From an uncultured Bacteroides sp. (GTDB taxonomy: Bacteria > Bacteroidota > Bacteroidia > Bacteroidales > Bacteroidaceae): DNA of 64,000 bases. The notes beneath the pieces are model-generated. The model was not told the origin of the DNA. It worked only from the letters and a program-made list of their open reading frames with translations, and ran no database searches. A program made the translations under genes and the position numbers. Location: NCBI RefSeq assembly GCF_902491285.1, contig NZ_CABUHK010000008.1, forward strand, positions 42,895-106,894, written 5' to 3'. Positions 24,469-34,400 of this stretch are shown in pieces; positions within the stretch are counted from its first letter, which is position 1, and each line of letters starts with the position of its first letter.

Positions 24469-24765
24469 ATGAATAAAGTAATCATTTGCGCGAAAGAATA
24501 TCCCTCCCGTGTTACAATGGGGGCAATGATCGACTTCAAACATGAAACGGGTAAGGATGTAAATGAGATCGGTGCTGACATAGAACAGTTGACAATGTTC
24601 ATGTATTGTTGTGTACGTAGTGCTTGCCGTGCTGATAAGGTGGATTTCCAATTGACCTTCGAGCAGTTTGCTGACGGTATCAACCTGGACGATTTCACCT
24701 CTTTTCAGAATGGAATGGCTATGGAAGAAAACGGGGCAAAAAAAAAGAAGGGGACGAAAGTGTAA
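24469..24765 (+). CDS. Tail assembly chaperone, short form (G-like)
   Basis: 98 residues from ATG 24469. Mostly helical; ends with a lysine run (NGAKKKKGTKV). It lies between tail tube and tape measure. A canonical slippery heptamer A AAA AAG at 24741-24747 near its 3' end would send a fraction of ribosomes into the -1 frame, giving the longer form ending at 25079. In lambda the G/GT pair works this way to load the tape measure protein. Confidence 0.8.
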   Translation: MNKVIICAKEYPSRVTMGAMIDFKHETGKDVNEIGADIEQLTMFMYCCVRSACRADKVDFQLTFEQFADGINLDDFTSFQNGMAMEENGAKKKKGTKV

Positions 24766-25079
24766 CAATCGAATCTCTGTTAGGACTGGCTATGGGGTGT
24801 GTCGGGATGTGTCTGAATGATTTCTGCCGTCTCACCCCATTAGAGTTTACAGCCGTCTTTGAAGCCTGGCAACAAAAAGAAACGTATGCGGAACGCAGAC
24901 AGTGGAAACAGTCACGTTTTCTGGCTTGCAGTATATTGAAACCTTACAGTAAGAAAGGGCTGGAATTGACTGACGTATGCCGGTTCTCCTGGGATGTACA
25001 GCCTGCAAAGGAAGCGGAGGAAGAGCCCAGTACACAGGAAAGGTTTGACGAAATCAAGGCTCTGTGGAATGGGGCTTGA
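24741..25079 (+). CDS. Tail assembly chaperone -1 frame extension (GT-like T part)
   Basis: The -1 frame is open from the A-run through 25079 without a stop. After the slip it reads EGDESVTIESLLGLAMGCVG then MCLNDFCRLTPLEFTAVFEA and WQQKETYAERRQWKQSRFLA, a typical T-domain containing the LTPLEF motif of GT proteins. The first ATG in this frame (24792) would cut off a conserved-looking part, so it is best read as an extension of the gene at 24469, not a separate gene. Confidence 0.8.
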   Translation, partial: KKEGDESVTIESLLGLAMGCVGMCLNDFCRLTPLEFTAVFEAWQQKETYAERRQWKQSRFLACSILKPYSKKGLELTDVCRFSWDVQPAKEAEEEPSTQERFDEIKALWNGA

Positions 25080-25218
25080 GGTTTTTCTTCTCTTCTTCCA
25101 GTTCGTGGATGAGCTCGTCGATATCCTTCTCGGTTAATTCACACTTTTCCCTATGGAAAAGCAATAGCAACGCTCCACCTCCGAAGAATACAACTAATAA
25201 GAATCCGATAAAAGTCAT
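25054..25218 (-). CDS. Small antisense membrane protein (possible)
   Basis: 54 residues read leftward from ATG at 25218: MTFIGFLLVVFFGGGALLLL (membrane helix) then HREKCELTEKDIDELIHELE and a charged tail. The hydrophobic/charged split is clean, and TATATTTG, an exact -7 box, lies on this strand just upstream at about 25236-25243. It overlaps the end of the chaperone extension by 26 bp and fills the only gap between chaperone and tape measure. No family known. Confidence 0.45.
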   Translation of the reverse strand: MTFIGFLLVVFFGGGALLLLFHREKCELTEKDIDELIHELEEEKKNLKPHSTEP

Positions 25219-25246
25219 AGGCTCATTACTTTAACTACGCAAATAT

Positions 25247-28200
25247 ATGGAAAAAGTTTCATTTGACATCGTTTTGAACCTGAAAAATAATATTTCAGGT
25301 GCATTGGCCAACGTTAGAAAAATGTTTGATGGCGTTGATAAATCGGCGAAGTCAGTGTGTTCGACAACCGCCCGGTTCGGAAGTCTCTGCAGCAAATTGA
25401 AAATGCCTGACGTCAACGCTTTGCTTGGAGTGACGGAACGCCTTAGCAGTAGTTTTAGTGAATTGTCTCAAGGAGGTATGTCCTTCGGACAGTCTATGGC
25501 TGACCTTAGTTCTATTACCGGTATTCTTGGTGATGACCTTGAAGCACTGAGGGAGAATGCCCGTAAACTCGGAAAAGATTCCGGTCTCGGAGCTGATACG
25601 GCCGCCCGTGCATATTCGATTCTTGCCAGCCAGATAGATGTTGCCACAATCGGTATGTCCGGTTTGAACAACTTGCAGGCAAAGAGCGTGACGTTGGCGC
25701 AAGCCTCAGGAATGACCATTGATGCAGCCGCCACATCTCTGGCAGGTACGATCAACCAGTTCGGATTATCGGCCAATGAGGCGGAACGGGTTATCAATGT
25801 GCTGGCGGCGGGAAGTAAATATGGGGCGGCCGAAATCGGGGAGCTTTCACAAAGCTTTAAGGTAGTAGGTTCAGCCGCTTCCGCCATGGGCCTGACAGTG
25901 GAGCAGAGTGCAGGAGCGCTTGAAGTACTGTCCAAAGCCAACCTGAAAGGCAGCGAAGCCGGAACCGCCTTGAGAAACATCATCCTGAAATTGAATACGG
26001 AATTGGGGGTTGACCTGAGCAAAACATCCCTTTCTTCCGCCCTAGATGCCCTTAAACCGAAGTTGACGGATGCCGCTTATTTGAGTAAACTTTTCGGTAT
26101 GGAGAATATTGCCGCCGCCCAGTATCTGATTCAGAATGCAACAGCTGTTGATGAAATGACTCATAAACTGACCGGAACCAACGTTGCGCAGGAACAGGCG
26201 GCTATACGGACGGAAACCAATGCGCACAAGCTGGAAGTGATGCGCGCGAAGGTAGACGACCTGAAAATCAGTATCTCCAATACGCTGGGAGGATTCTCTG
26301 CCTACGCGGCTGTATTAAGTGAAAACTCCCTGTTGCTCATGTCAATGTTCGTTAGTGCTAGGGAAGTCATTGGAGCGCTGAACAAAGTCGGAATAGCCGG
26401 TAAAGTTGCCACTGTAGTCCAATTATCTTATAACGGGGCTGTGAACCTGGGCAAGCGCGCCCTCTATGTATACCAGATGCAGGTGCTTGCTGCCCGTGCG
26501 GCAATAGTCTCCACCACAGGTGCCACAAAGTTGATGAATATAGCAATCGCAGCCAGTCCGTATGTGCTTGCCGCTGTCGCTGCCGTTGCTTTGGGCGCTG
26601 CCATTTATAAAATAGCCACACGCAGCAGTGAAGCGGAGAAGGCTCAGAACAAGTTAAATGAGGCAATGTCTGGCATGCAGAAAGAAGTCACGACGGAACG
26701 TCTGAAACTGGATGCGCTATTCGCTCCGTTGTTGAATGCGAAGGAGGGAACGGATGAATGGAAACGTGCCCGTGATCGGATACAGGAAACCTATGGCGAT
26801 TACTTGCAACGATTGGGCATTGAAGAGATTAAGGTAGATAATGCGCGCAAGGCGTATGATTTGCTGTCTGAAGCGATCATCAATACAGCACGAGCTCGTG
26901 CCGGGGAAAAAGCATTAACTTCTGCGGGGGACTCATTAGCCGGTAAAGAAAGCGAGATGCTGACTAAAATGCGTAGCGTGCTCACTCAAAAGTTTGGTGA
27001 GGAAACCGGTGCACGAGTATTTGATGGCATAGCTAACAGCATTCGTAAAGGCGAGAAGGAAATACCTGAACGGTGGGCGAAATTTATTAAGAAACTGGAT
27101 GTAATAGAAGTGTATGGACAAGCGGGGGAAGTTAATACAACTAATCCGGTCATGACGTATGTTAATGGAATCAAACAGGCAAGGGCTGACTATGAGAAAG
27201 AATATAACCGCATTGTTTCTGTATTCGGCAAAACTATTCCTGAACCTAAAGTTTCTCTGAAAACGGTGAAGGGAGAAGGGGATAAGAAAAATGACAACCT
27301 AAAGCAAGAGTCTCTTACTCTGTCTGATATCAAGAAGAAAATAGAAGAGCTCCAAGCCGCGCAACAAACGGCATCGGACGAGGAGGGCCGTAACATACAG
27401 GTTCAGATCAATCAGCTAGAGACCCTTAAAAAGGCTAAAGAAAAAGCGATGGGTATCGGAGGCGACCCGGCTTTTATAAGTGGCAGTATTGATGTCATGA
27501 AAACTGAACTGTCTAAATATGAAAAAGAACTGTCCGCTAATCCTGTCGGACAAGCCTCCATAGAGTTACAGGTTAAGATTGACAGGTTGAAGAGTCAAAT
27601 CGAAGGCGTAAAAATATGGATTGAGAAGGAGGCTTTTAAGAGTACTTATGGTGAGATTAATGTAGGTGTGGTTCCTGCTTCCGATGCCGGACGTACGCTT
27701 GGAAAAATGGCGGAAGATTTTCAGAATGAAGAGAATAACAAACATCCCAAGCAGCAGCCGGACATACTAACACATGACTACATCAAGAAAATGAAACTCC
27801 CTGAATTTGATATGCCGAAGTTGGAACCTAAGAAGTCCGGTTTTGAACAATGGAACGAAGCTGTTGACAAAGCATATCAGAAGAATCAGGATATGGTTGA
27901 AAGTATGGGAGCGGTGGGCAGTGCAATGGGCAGTATAGGTCAAGCTGTCGGAGGAGCTGCGGGAGAATGGCTGAACTGGGCAGGAAATGTTGTCCAGTCC
28001 ATAGGGGCTGTTATTCCACAGATGCTGGCATTAATAGGTGTACAACGACAGGAAGTGACAGCCAATACCGCACAAGCCGGTTCCGGTGCTGCAGCAGCTA
28101 CATCAAGTATCCCTATTGTCGGTCCTATTCTGGCGGTGGCTGCTGTGGCGAGTGTGTTGGCTGCTTTGGCGAGTTTACCCAAATTTGCAAACGGTGGACT

Positions 28201-28402
28201 GGCATACGGTCCCACAATGGGGATTTTCGGTGAATATTCCGGTGCTCGGAACAATCCGGAAGTAGTTGCACCACTCAACAAACTCCGCCAATTGATTCAA
28301 CCTTCCGGTGGTATGGGTGGAATTGTAGAATTCAAGATAGATGGCAGAATGCTTCGTGGTGTTTTAAATAAGGTAGACCGATATAATCAACGTACAAGAT
28401 AA
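25247..28402 (+). CDS. Tail tape measure protein (TP901 family)
   Basis: 1051 residues. The N-terminal domain holds the TP901 core: LSQGGMSFGQSMADLSSITG, LAQASGMTIDAAATSLAGTI, LSANEAERVINVLAAGSKYG, GSAASAMGLTVEQSAGALEV. Hydrophobic stretches lie near ~425-455 and near ~945-985, coiled coils in the middle, and a C-terminal PKFANGGLAYGPTMGIFGEY segment is typical of the family. It sets tail length and is ejected with the DNA. A length of ~1050 residues implies a tail of roughly 150 nm by the usual 0.15 nm per residue rule. Confidence 0.93.
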   Translation: MEKVSFDIVLNLKNNISGALANVRKMFDGVDKSAKSVCSTTARFGSLCSKLKMPDVNALLGVTERLSSSFSELSQGGMSFGQSMADLSSITGILGDDLEALRENARKLGKDSGLGADTAARAYSILASQIDVATIGMSGLNNLQAKSVTLAQASGMTIDAAATSLAGTINQFGLSANEAERVINVLAAGSKYGAAEIGELSQSFKVVGSAASAMGLTVEQSAGALEVLSKANLKGSEAGTALRNIILKLNTELGVDLSKTSLSSALDALKPKLTDAAYLSKLFGMENIAAAQYLIQNATAVDEMTHKLTGTNVAQEQAAIRTETNAHKLEVMRAKVDDLKISISNTLGGFSAYAAVLSENSLLLMSMFVSAREVIGALNKVGIAGKVATVVQLSYNGAVNLGKRALYVYQMQVLAARAAIVSTTGATKLMNIAIAASPYVLAAVAAVALGAAIYKIATRSSEAEKAQNKLNEAMSGMQKEVTTERLKLDALFAPLLNAKEGTDEWKRARDRIQETYGDYLQRLGIEEIKVDNARKAYDLLSEAIINTARARAGEKALTSAGDSLAGKESEMLTKMRSVLTQKFGEETGARVFDGIANSIRKGEKEIPERWAKFIKKLDVIEVYGQAGEVNTTNPVMTYVNGIKQARADYEKEYNRIVSVFGKTIPEPKVSLKTVKGEGDKKNDNLKQESLTLSDIKKKIEELQAAQQTASDEEGRNIQVQINQLETLKKAKEKAMGIGGDPAFISGSIDVMKTELSKYEKELSANPVGQASIELQVKIDRLKSQIEGVKIWIEKEAFKSTYGEINVGVVPASDAGRTLGKMAEDFQNEENNKHPKQQPDILTHDYIKKMKLPEFDMPKLEPKKSGFEQWNEAVDKAYQKNQDMVESMGAVGSAMGSIGQAVGGAAGEWLNWAGNVVQSIGAVIPQMLALIGVQRQEVTANTAQAGSGAAAATSSIPIVGPILAVAAVASVLAALASLPKFANGGLAYGPTMGIFGEYSGARNNPEVVAPLNKLRQLIQPSGGMGGIVEFKIDGRMLRGVLNKVDRYNQRTR

Positions 28403-28406
28403 GACA

Positions 28407-30599
28407 ATGGAAAAGCAATTAAGATATCAGGGGGAGTTCTTCAGTGTGGCAGGTGTACTGTGGCGTGTTGAGATATGGCAGGATGCGGATGTTCCTTATC
28501 CGGCTGTTGCGGAACTTCGTTTTCCGGCAGAAACCCCGTTGGTATTCGAATGGGCGGAAACTGATAAACTGGAGCCGGTGCAGGGCAGTGCCGCAACCTT
28601 GGAAATAGTCAGCAAGGTAAACCGGCAATATAAAGACCTGTATACTGTTGAAGCAGGAAGTATCCGCATGGATGCATATCGGGATGATGTGTTGTACTGG
28701 AGCGGTACGTTGGATACAGAAGCTTATGAAGAACCGTTCTCTTATGAAAATGAATATGAGGTGAAGCTGACGTTCAGTGACTTTTCCTTGCTTGACCGGA
28801 TGAATTTCTCTTTGAGGGGGACACGTTCGATAAGTGTCTTGATTGATAACTTTATTGCTGAGACTAAAATAAATAACCGGGGGATTGAAAGATACATATC
28901 AACTACTTGTAGCTCGGTTTCCGGTGAAATGTTGGATAATGTAGGAATCAGTTGTGAGAACTTTTATGATGAGGAGGGAGTGCCGTTGACGATGCGCGAA
29001 GTGCTTGACGAAATTCTTCGTCCGTTTGCTCTACGTCTGATCCAGCGTGAAGGAAAACTGTTTATCTATGATTTGAATGCCGTACAAGCAGAATTTAAAC
29101 CCGAACAAATTCGCTGGGAAAGTGATGACGCAGTATTGGGAGTCGACAAGACATATAAGAATGTGACTCTTACTTTCAGTCCTTATCCTCAAAAGAAACT
29201 TTATTCTACTACATTGACAGAAAAAATGCTTGATGAAGGAGCGGAACGGTACTATGTAGCCAAGGATCTAAGCAAAAGTCCGTTTGTGGATAATAATATC
29301 GGCTTTATGATTGACCTTAAAAAAACAACCGGGGTAAGTGAAGAACTGGAGATAAGACCTGACAAGGCTTTACTTTTCAGGATTATTCCTGTCTTTTCCG
29401 GGAGTGAGGCCTTCGGAATAGCATCGCGCATCAGGGATGTATATAAGATGCCGCTTTTTGGAACTGAAACTCCCATAGATACCTCTGGAAGTGATTATGG
29501 AGCACCGTGGCTTTTTAAAGTACGGCGTACTTTGTCATTACCGGAAACACGTGTTGTTTTTAATTATTCTTCTCCAGGTGTAATTCTGGATGGAAAATCT
29601 TGTTTGACTGATATAATGCTGCGATTAAAAGTCGAAGCGATGATTGATGGCAGATATAACCCTTTTGAAGAAGCGACGGCATTAAACGGAAAAAGTGCCT
29701 ATGAGAAAATGCAGGATATCAAGGAATATAATATATCATATATCTTGCGGATTATTGATACGGACGGAAATATAAAGATGCATTATGAAAATAGGGTATA
29801 TGACAAAGAATCAGAGGAGGAAGGATTTTTCCGGCATTATAAAGAGATAAACGGTAAATGGGTGGATGGAGATGTAGAATATGGTACTCCTAAAATGACT
29901 TCTCTAAGGTATTATGACAGTGGTGGATATACAGGTTGGAGGGGTGGCTGGCAAATGAATCGGGTTGGATATCTGCGCTCGTATATTCCGCGTACAGCAT
30001 CAGGGGAAGGTGATCTTATCCCTATTCCTTCCGGAAACCAAGGATGTACACTGGAACTGACAATTATAAGTTGTTTCGCCCGCGTGGTTAATCCACATAA
30101 ACATAACGGTCTTACAACTGACTCGCATACCATTCCACGCTGGGTTTTGTTCAAAATTCCGGAATTGACTCTGGTCAATCAATACGGAAAAGAAGTGGTT
30201 GGTAATGATATTGAATATAAAACATGGCTCAATTCTTCTGCAAAAGAAGAAAAGAAGATTGAAACGATTGTGGGAACACCATGTACCTCCACAAATTTCG
30301 GAATGGGAATGTTGTTGGATGTATCTAGCCGTACAACGTTACAGATATTTACCCGTGCCGGAGTATCCGCATCATTGGAAAAGCTGTTGATTGGCACTTG
30401 GTACAGTAACTATAACAGACGCATGAATATGCTCTCCGGCACAGTCCGCTTATTAAACAGGTTCGGTACATATACGGATGTTAGCGAACCCGGCACATAT
30501 TTAATGGTAGGGGATGTTCAGAACGTACGTGAAGATGAAAGTAATGTGAAATTGGCGGAGATAACTCCGGATAATTTCGAGGGAATAGAGTACGAATAA
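28407..30599 (+). CDS. Tail tip / baseplate hub-like protein
   Basis: 730 residues. Beta-rich, N-terminal part (YQGEFFSVAGVLWRVEIWQD) and RPFALRLIQREGKLFIYDLN, recalling hub proteins of the T4 gp27/phage-tail distal type. The tape measure end is 4 bp upstream, so it is in the hub position. C-terminal half has Ig-like/beta modules. Function by position; no enzymatic motif seen. Confidence 0.65.
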   Translation: MEKQLRYQGEFFSVAGVLWRVEIWQDADVPYPAVAELRFPAETPLVFEWAETDKLEPVQGSAATLEIVSKVNRQYKDLYTVEAGSIRMDAYRDDVLYWSGTLDTEAYEEPFSYENEYEVKLTFSDFSLLDRMNFSLRGTRSISVLIDNFIAETKINNRGIERYISTTCSSVSGEMLDNVGISCENFYDEEGVPLTMREVLDEILRPFALRLIQREGKLFIYDLNAVQAEFKPEQIRWESDDAVLGVDKTYKNVTLTFSPYPQKKLYSTTLTEKMLDEGAERYYVAKDLSKSPFVDNNIGFMIDLKKTTGVSEELEIRPDKALLFRIIPVFSGSEAFGIASRIRDVYKMPLFGTETPIDTSGSDYGAPWLFKVRRTLSLPETRVVFNYSSPGVILDGKSCLTDIMLRLKVEAMIDGRYNPFEEATALNGKSAYEKMQDIKEYNISYILRIIDTDGNIKMHYENRVYDKESEEEGFFRHYKEINGKWVDGDVEYGTPKMTSLRYYDSGGYTGWRGGWQMNRVGYLRSYIPRTASGEGDLIPIPSGNQGCTLELTIISCFARVVNPHKHNGLTTDSHTIPRWVLFKIPELTLVNQYGKEVVGNDIEYKTWLNSSAKEEKKIETIVGTPCTSTNFGMGMLLDVSSRTTLQIFTRAGVSASLEKLLIGTWYSNYNRRMNMLSGTVRLLNRFGTYTDVSEPGTYLMVGDVQNVREDESNVKLAEITPDNFEGIEYE

Positions 30600-30613
30600 A
30601 CAAACTGCTTGCA

Positions 30614-31417
30614 ATGAAAGAAAAATATAATATTGTCATATCAGAACGTCAGGCCGTCCCACGCAGTAAAAGAATGCGTGAAAAGGGACAATCTGCCTCT
30701 TCTGCAGCTGTACTGGTATCTGGAGCAGGTGAAGGAAATTCTTCCTGTGATAGACATACTCATACAAACCTTCCTGCTCTTGAACGTATCGGTTTTGACG
30801 AGGGAGATGACAAATATTTGATGGTGCGTGTTGGTACTGTCGATGATGAAACAGGTGAGTTGATTGTTACTCATGAGAAAGTAAAAGCAGGCTATGCGGA
30901 TAAGGCCCACGAATTGGATGAAGACAGTCCGATGAATGAGAAATTTCTTCGTAAGGACCAACCTGATAGTACCGATTTTCTATTATCAGCTAACGGAGGT
31001 TTGGTTGTCCGCTCTGGTAAAACACTATCAGAATTACAATCTCAAATATCCGATTCGTTATCAGAGTTGGATAAAGACTCTATCACAGAACTTGGAGATG
31101 AGGGTTCATTATCTACTGCATTACTCGAATTACCTGTAAACGAGGGAATAACCGGCACTTTAGGCGGATTGGACAATGTATCAGATAGAGCAGATGATAT
31201 TGACGCCCAAGACGTAGTACTTGTTAAGCAGAAAGGCGGAATTCTATGGGAAACGATCGAAATGGACAAAATGAAGGGTAAAGACGGCGTGATTGTTTAT
31301 CCAACAATGGGCATCAATGTACGCACAGGACACTTGATTTTAAGTGTACCAACGAATAATTATGAGAATCAATTCAAAGTAACTAATGGACACCTAATAT
31401 TGCAGCAAAATGGCTAA
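30614..31417 (+). CDS. Tail protein, fibre-connector-like
   Basis: 267 residues. Contains ALERIGFDEGDDKYLMVRVG and the repeat-like pieces LLSANGGLVVRSGKTLSELQ and GHLILSVPTNNYENQFKVTN with GHLILQQNG at the end. This type of short, repeated beta segment is common in tail-fibre or baseplate-connector proteins of Bacteroides phages. Overlaps the next gene by 8 bp, consistent with coupled expression. Confidence 0.55.
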   Translation: MKEKYNIVISERQAVPRSKRMREKGQSASSAAVLVSGAGEGNSSCDRHTHTNLPALERIGFDEGDDKYLMVRVGTVDDETGELIVTHEKVKAGYADKAHELDEDSPMNEKFLRKDQPDSTDFLLSANGGLVVRSGKTLSELQSQISDSLSELDKDSITELGDEGSLSTALLELPVNEGITGTLGGLDNVSDRADDIDAQDVVLVKQKGGILWETIEMDKMKGKDGVIVYPTMGINVRTGHLILSVPTNNYENQFKVTNGHLILQQNG

Positions 31418-34400
31418 TGATATAGATTTAGGCAAGATATCCATCACTCCCAGAGGAGACTGGAACAATAAGACAGAAGTTGAATATAATGATATTTGGC
31501 GTTATAAAAATGCCAAATATTTGGCTTTACAAGATTCAACCGGTGTAGTCCCGGCAGATGACGGGGTATATTGGTACGAACTTTCGTCTCAAGGAAAAAG
31601 CGCGTATCAGCAGGCAGTCGACAATGGCTTTCCCGGCAGCGAAGAAGAATGGCTTCAATCGTTGAAACAACCGGCGTTGGATGGCGCAGCGCGGGCAGAT
31701 GCTGCGGTAGCTAATATGGATAAGCGGTTCCCGGATGAAATATCGAAGATTCAGAGCTCTTTATATAACCAGTTAAGTTCGGATTTAAACGACAAGGTCG
31801 TCAAACCTCTTGTTATTTCCGGTACCGAACAATTGGCCGGTCAATATAAGATGAATGGAGAAGTAATAGATATCTATGAAAGATCAGTATCTTTATCCAA
31901 CTTGCCAAAGGCTGCCGGAGAAACGAAAGATTATGTGATTGCGGATGAGCCTCTAGGGTTTGGGACGTATGTTAACGTAGAATCATTCGTTGCTTCAACC
32001 GGAAAAGGATTGAATAAGGAGTTTTTCAATTTCAATTATGACATTACACGGTTTTACATTAATTCTCAATTGCAGACGTGTGTTGTGCTGAAATGCAGGA
32101 ATACGGTATCTGAAGAGGTAAACGGTCTGATGCACATTCAATATTGCAAATTCTGGGGTGATGTGGTTGAGTTTGATATTACGCTTCCAAGCTCGGTTAA
32201 TAAGGAGGCTATTTCGCTGGAGATTCCACCTTTGAAGTATAATAAGAAGATGGTATTTAGCTATATCACGGACGATAGCTATGCTATATACCAGTATATA
32301 TTTTCGCTGATTAATAAAAGATATATAGCTAAAAGATTTAAATTACCTGATGATAGGATTCTTACATGGCATTTGGGTATGCAGGGTGACCCGCAGATAG
32401 AGCAGTATGTTTCTGACGCTTATTATCCGGAAAAACCCGCACAATGTACTGATGGTGCCGGGATAAAGAAAAGATATGCAACTACTGTTGCTACTTGGCC
32501 GGATAAATTAAAAAACCAATACATAGGCCAGGATTTCGGTTATTTTCTACCGTGGATGTCAGAAAAGGAGTTTAAACTTTTTTTTGACTTCGGGTTCATG
32601 GTAGCCTATCACGATTTGATAGGCTATGATACTGCTACTACCGACACACAGGCAAAATTTGATAAATGTGTCGAGGACTCGGTCGCACTTTTCAAGGAGT
32701 ACATAGGCATTACCCCAAAATTAATGGTGGAACCGAATGGCGACCACAAATATATAACTTTCAGCCGGGTTAATGACAACATTCAGGTCATTACTGCGCA
32801 GGGAGGAGACCCCAGTATTAAAAAAGTTTATCCATTCAGTCCCGATTTTACTTTAAGCAAAAATAATGTAACAATTCAGAGATTGTTTGCTTACGGAGAT
32901 GATATGGTATACGATAATGATAATCCTCAATATGCGCAGGATTTACTTGATATTCTATCCGGATTTAATGCAACAGAAAATAAGGAATCGATCTACTGGT
33001 TGATAGGTTCCACACACAGAGGATCGCACTGGGAATCGGTATTCATTAAGAATCTGCATCGATTGTATGGAGATATCGGCTTAGACAATCTATGGTTCCC
33101 TACTTTAGATGAATTCTTTGAATATTGGTATATGAGGGAAAACACGCTGTCTGTTAAGACTGTGACGGAAACGGGGGTACATTACAGGATGTATGTGCCG
33201 AAGGGCGCCAATTTCTTTTTCAGGGACTTGTCCGTACTCATATCAGGTGTTCCGTCACTGGAAGGGGTGTCTGTCACATCGGGGGACAATGTGTATGGAA
33301 CATCATTCGCTATGAATGACGGCAGGCTGCTGGTTAACCTTGACTTCAACCCGTTGTTGTTGGAACGGGTGAACAAGTATGTGGAATCATTTGAGGCAGA
33401 TTATAATGCGGAGTATGCGTATGATGACGCTTATTATTTTGTTCAGATGTTGAAACCGGGATTGAAGGAGCCGTATTTGGCAAGAATCAATAAATGGGTG
33501 TCACCGCCTGTACTTGAATCGTTTGTGATCAACTCCGGGCAGGAATTCACTCAAGACCGGAATGTTATACTAAACATTACCTACAGCGGTCAGGCTCCGT
33601 CCCATTATATGGTTTCAGAGGATATGTCGTTTACAGGAGCCTCATGGATTGAATATGTGGAAAAACCGACATTCAAGTTGTCTTCCGGATTCAATGCTAA
33701 AACCGTTTATGTGAAGCTAAAGAATGCGTATGGGGAAACCGGAGTATTATCAGCCGGTATAACTCTGCTTGAGCCGACATTGACTCTGAAAGGCATCACG
33801 ATAGATAACGGAGCAGCTTCGGCGATACAGAGAAATGTAAATGTAACATTTGACTACCTCGGATATCCAACTCATTACATGGTTTCGGAAAATTCATCGT
33901 TTGCGGGAGCATCATGGGTGGAATTCACTGAAAATCCGATAGTGCAACTATCCGCATCTTATGGAAACAAAATACTGTATGCAAAATTGAAAAACGCCAG
34001 CACTGAAACGGTATCCAGATCAGCCGCCATCGAGTTGATAGATGCTGTTACGGCACGGTTGGACAGTATTACTGTCAACAATGGGGATGCCAGCACAGAT
34101 TCCGGTATTGTATCGGTTAAATTTGAGACGTTGAATACCATCACCAAATACAAGATCGGCCAACAGGCGGATTTGTCTGATTGTACAGACTGGATTGTGT
34201 GGGGCGGTTCGACAGTTCAATATGACTCAAAAATAGTGGATGGTAATTTGACAGTATATGCGCAGGTCGGAAATGAGACGACAGAATCTTCGATCAAGTC
34301 TGATTCTATACAGGTAGTGCAGCCCGTTGGCCTGACAAGCATAACACTGGCGGAAGGGAAAGATTCTTTTGCCGGCTATACCGTACCTGTTTCATTTGAA

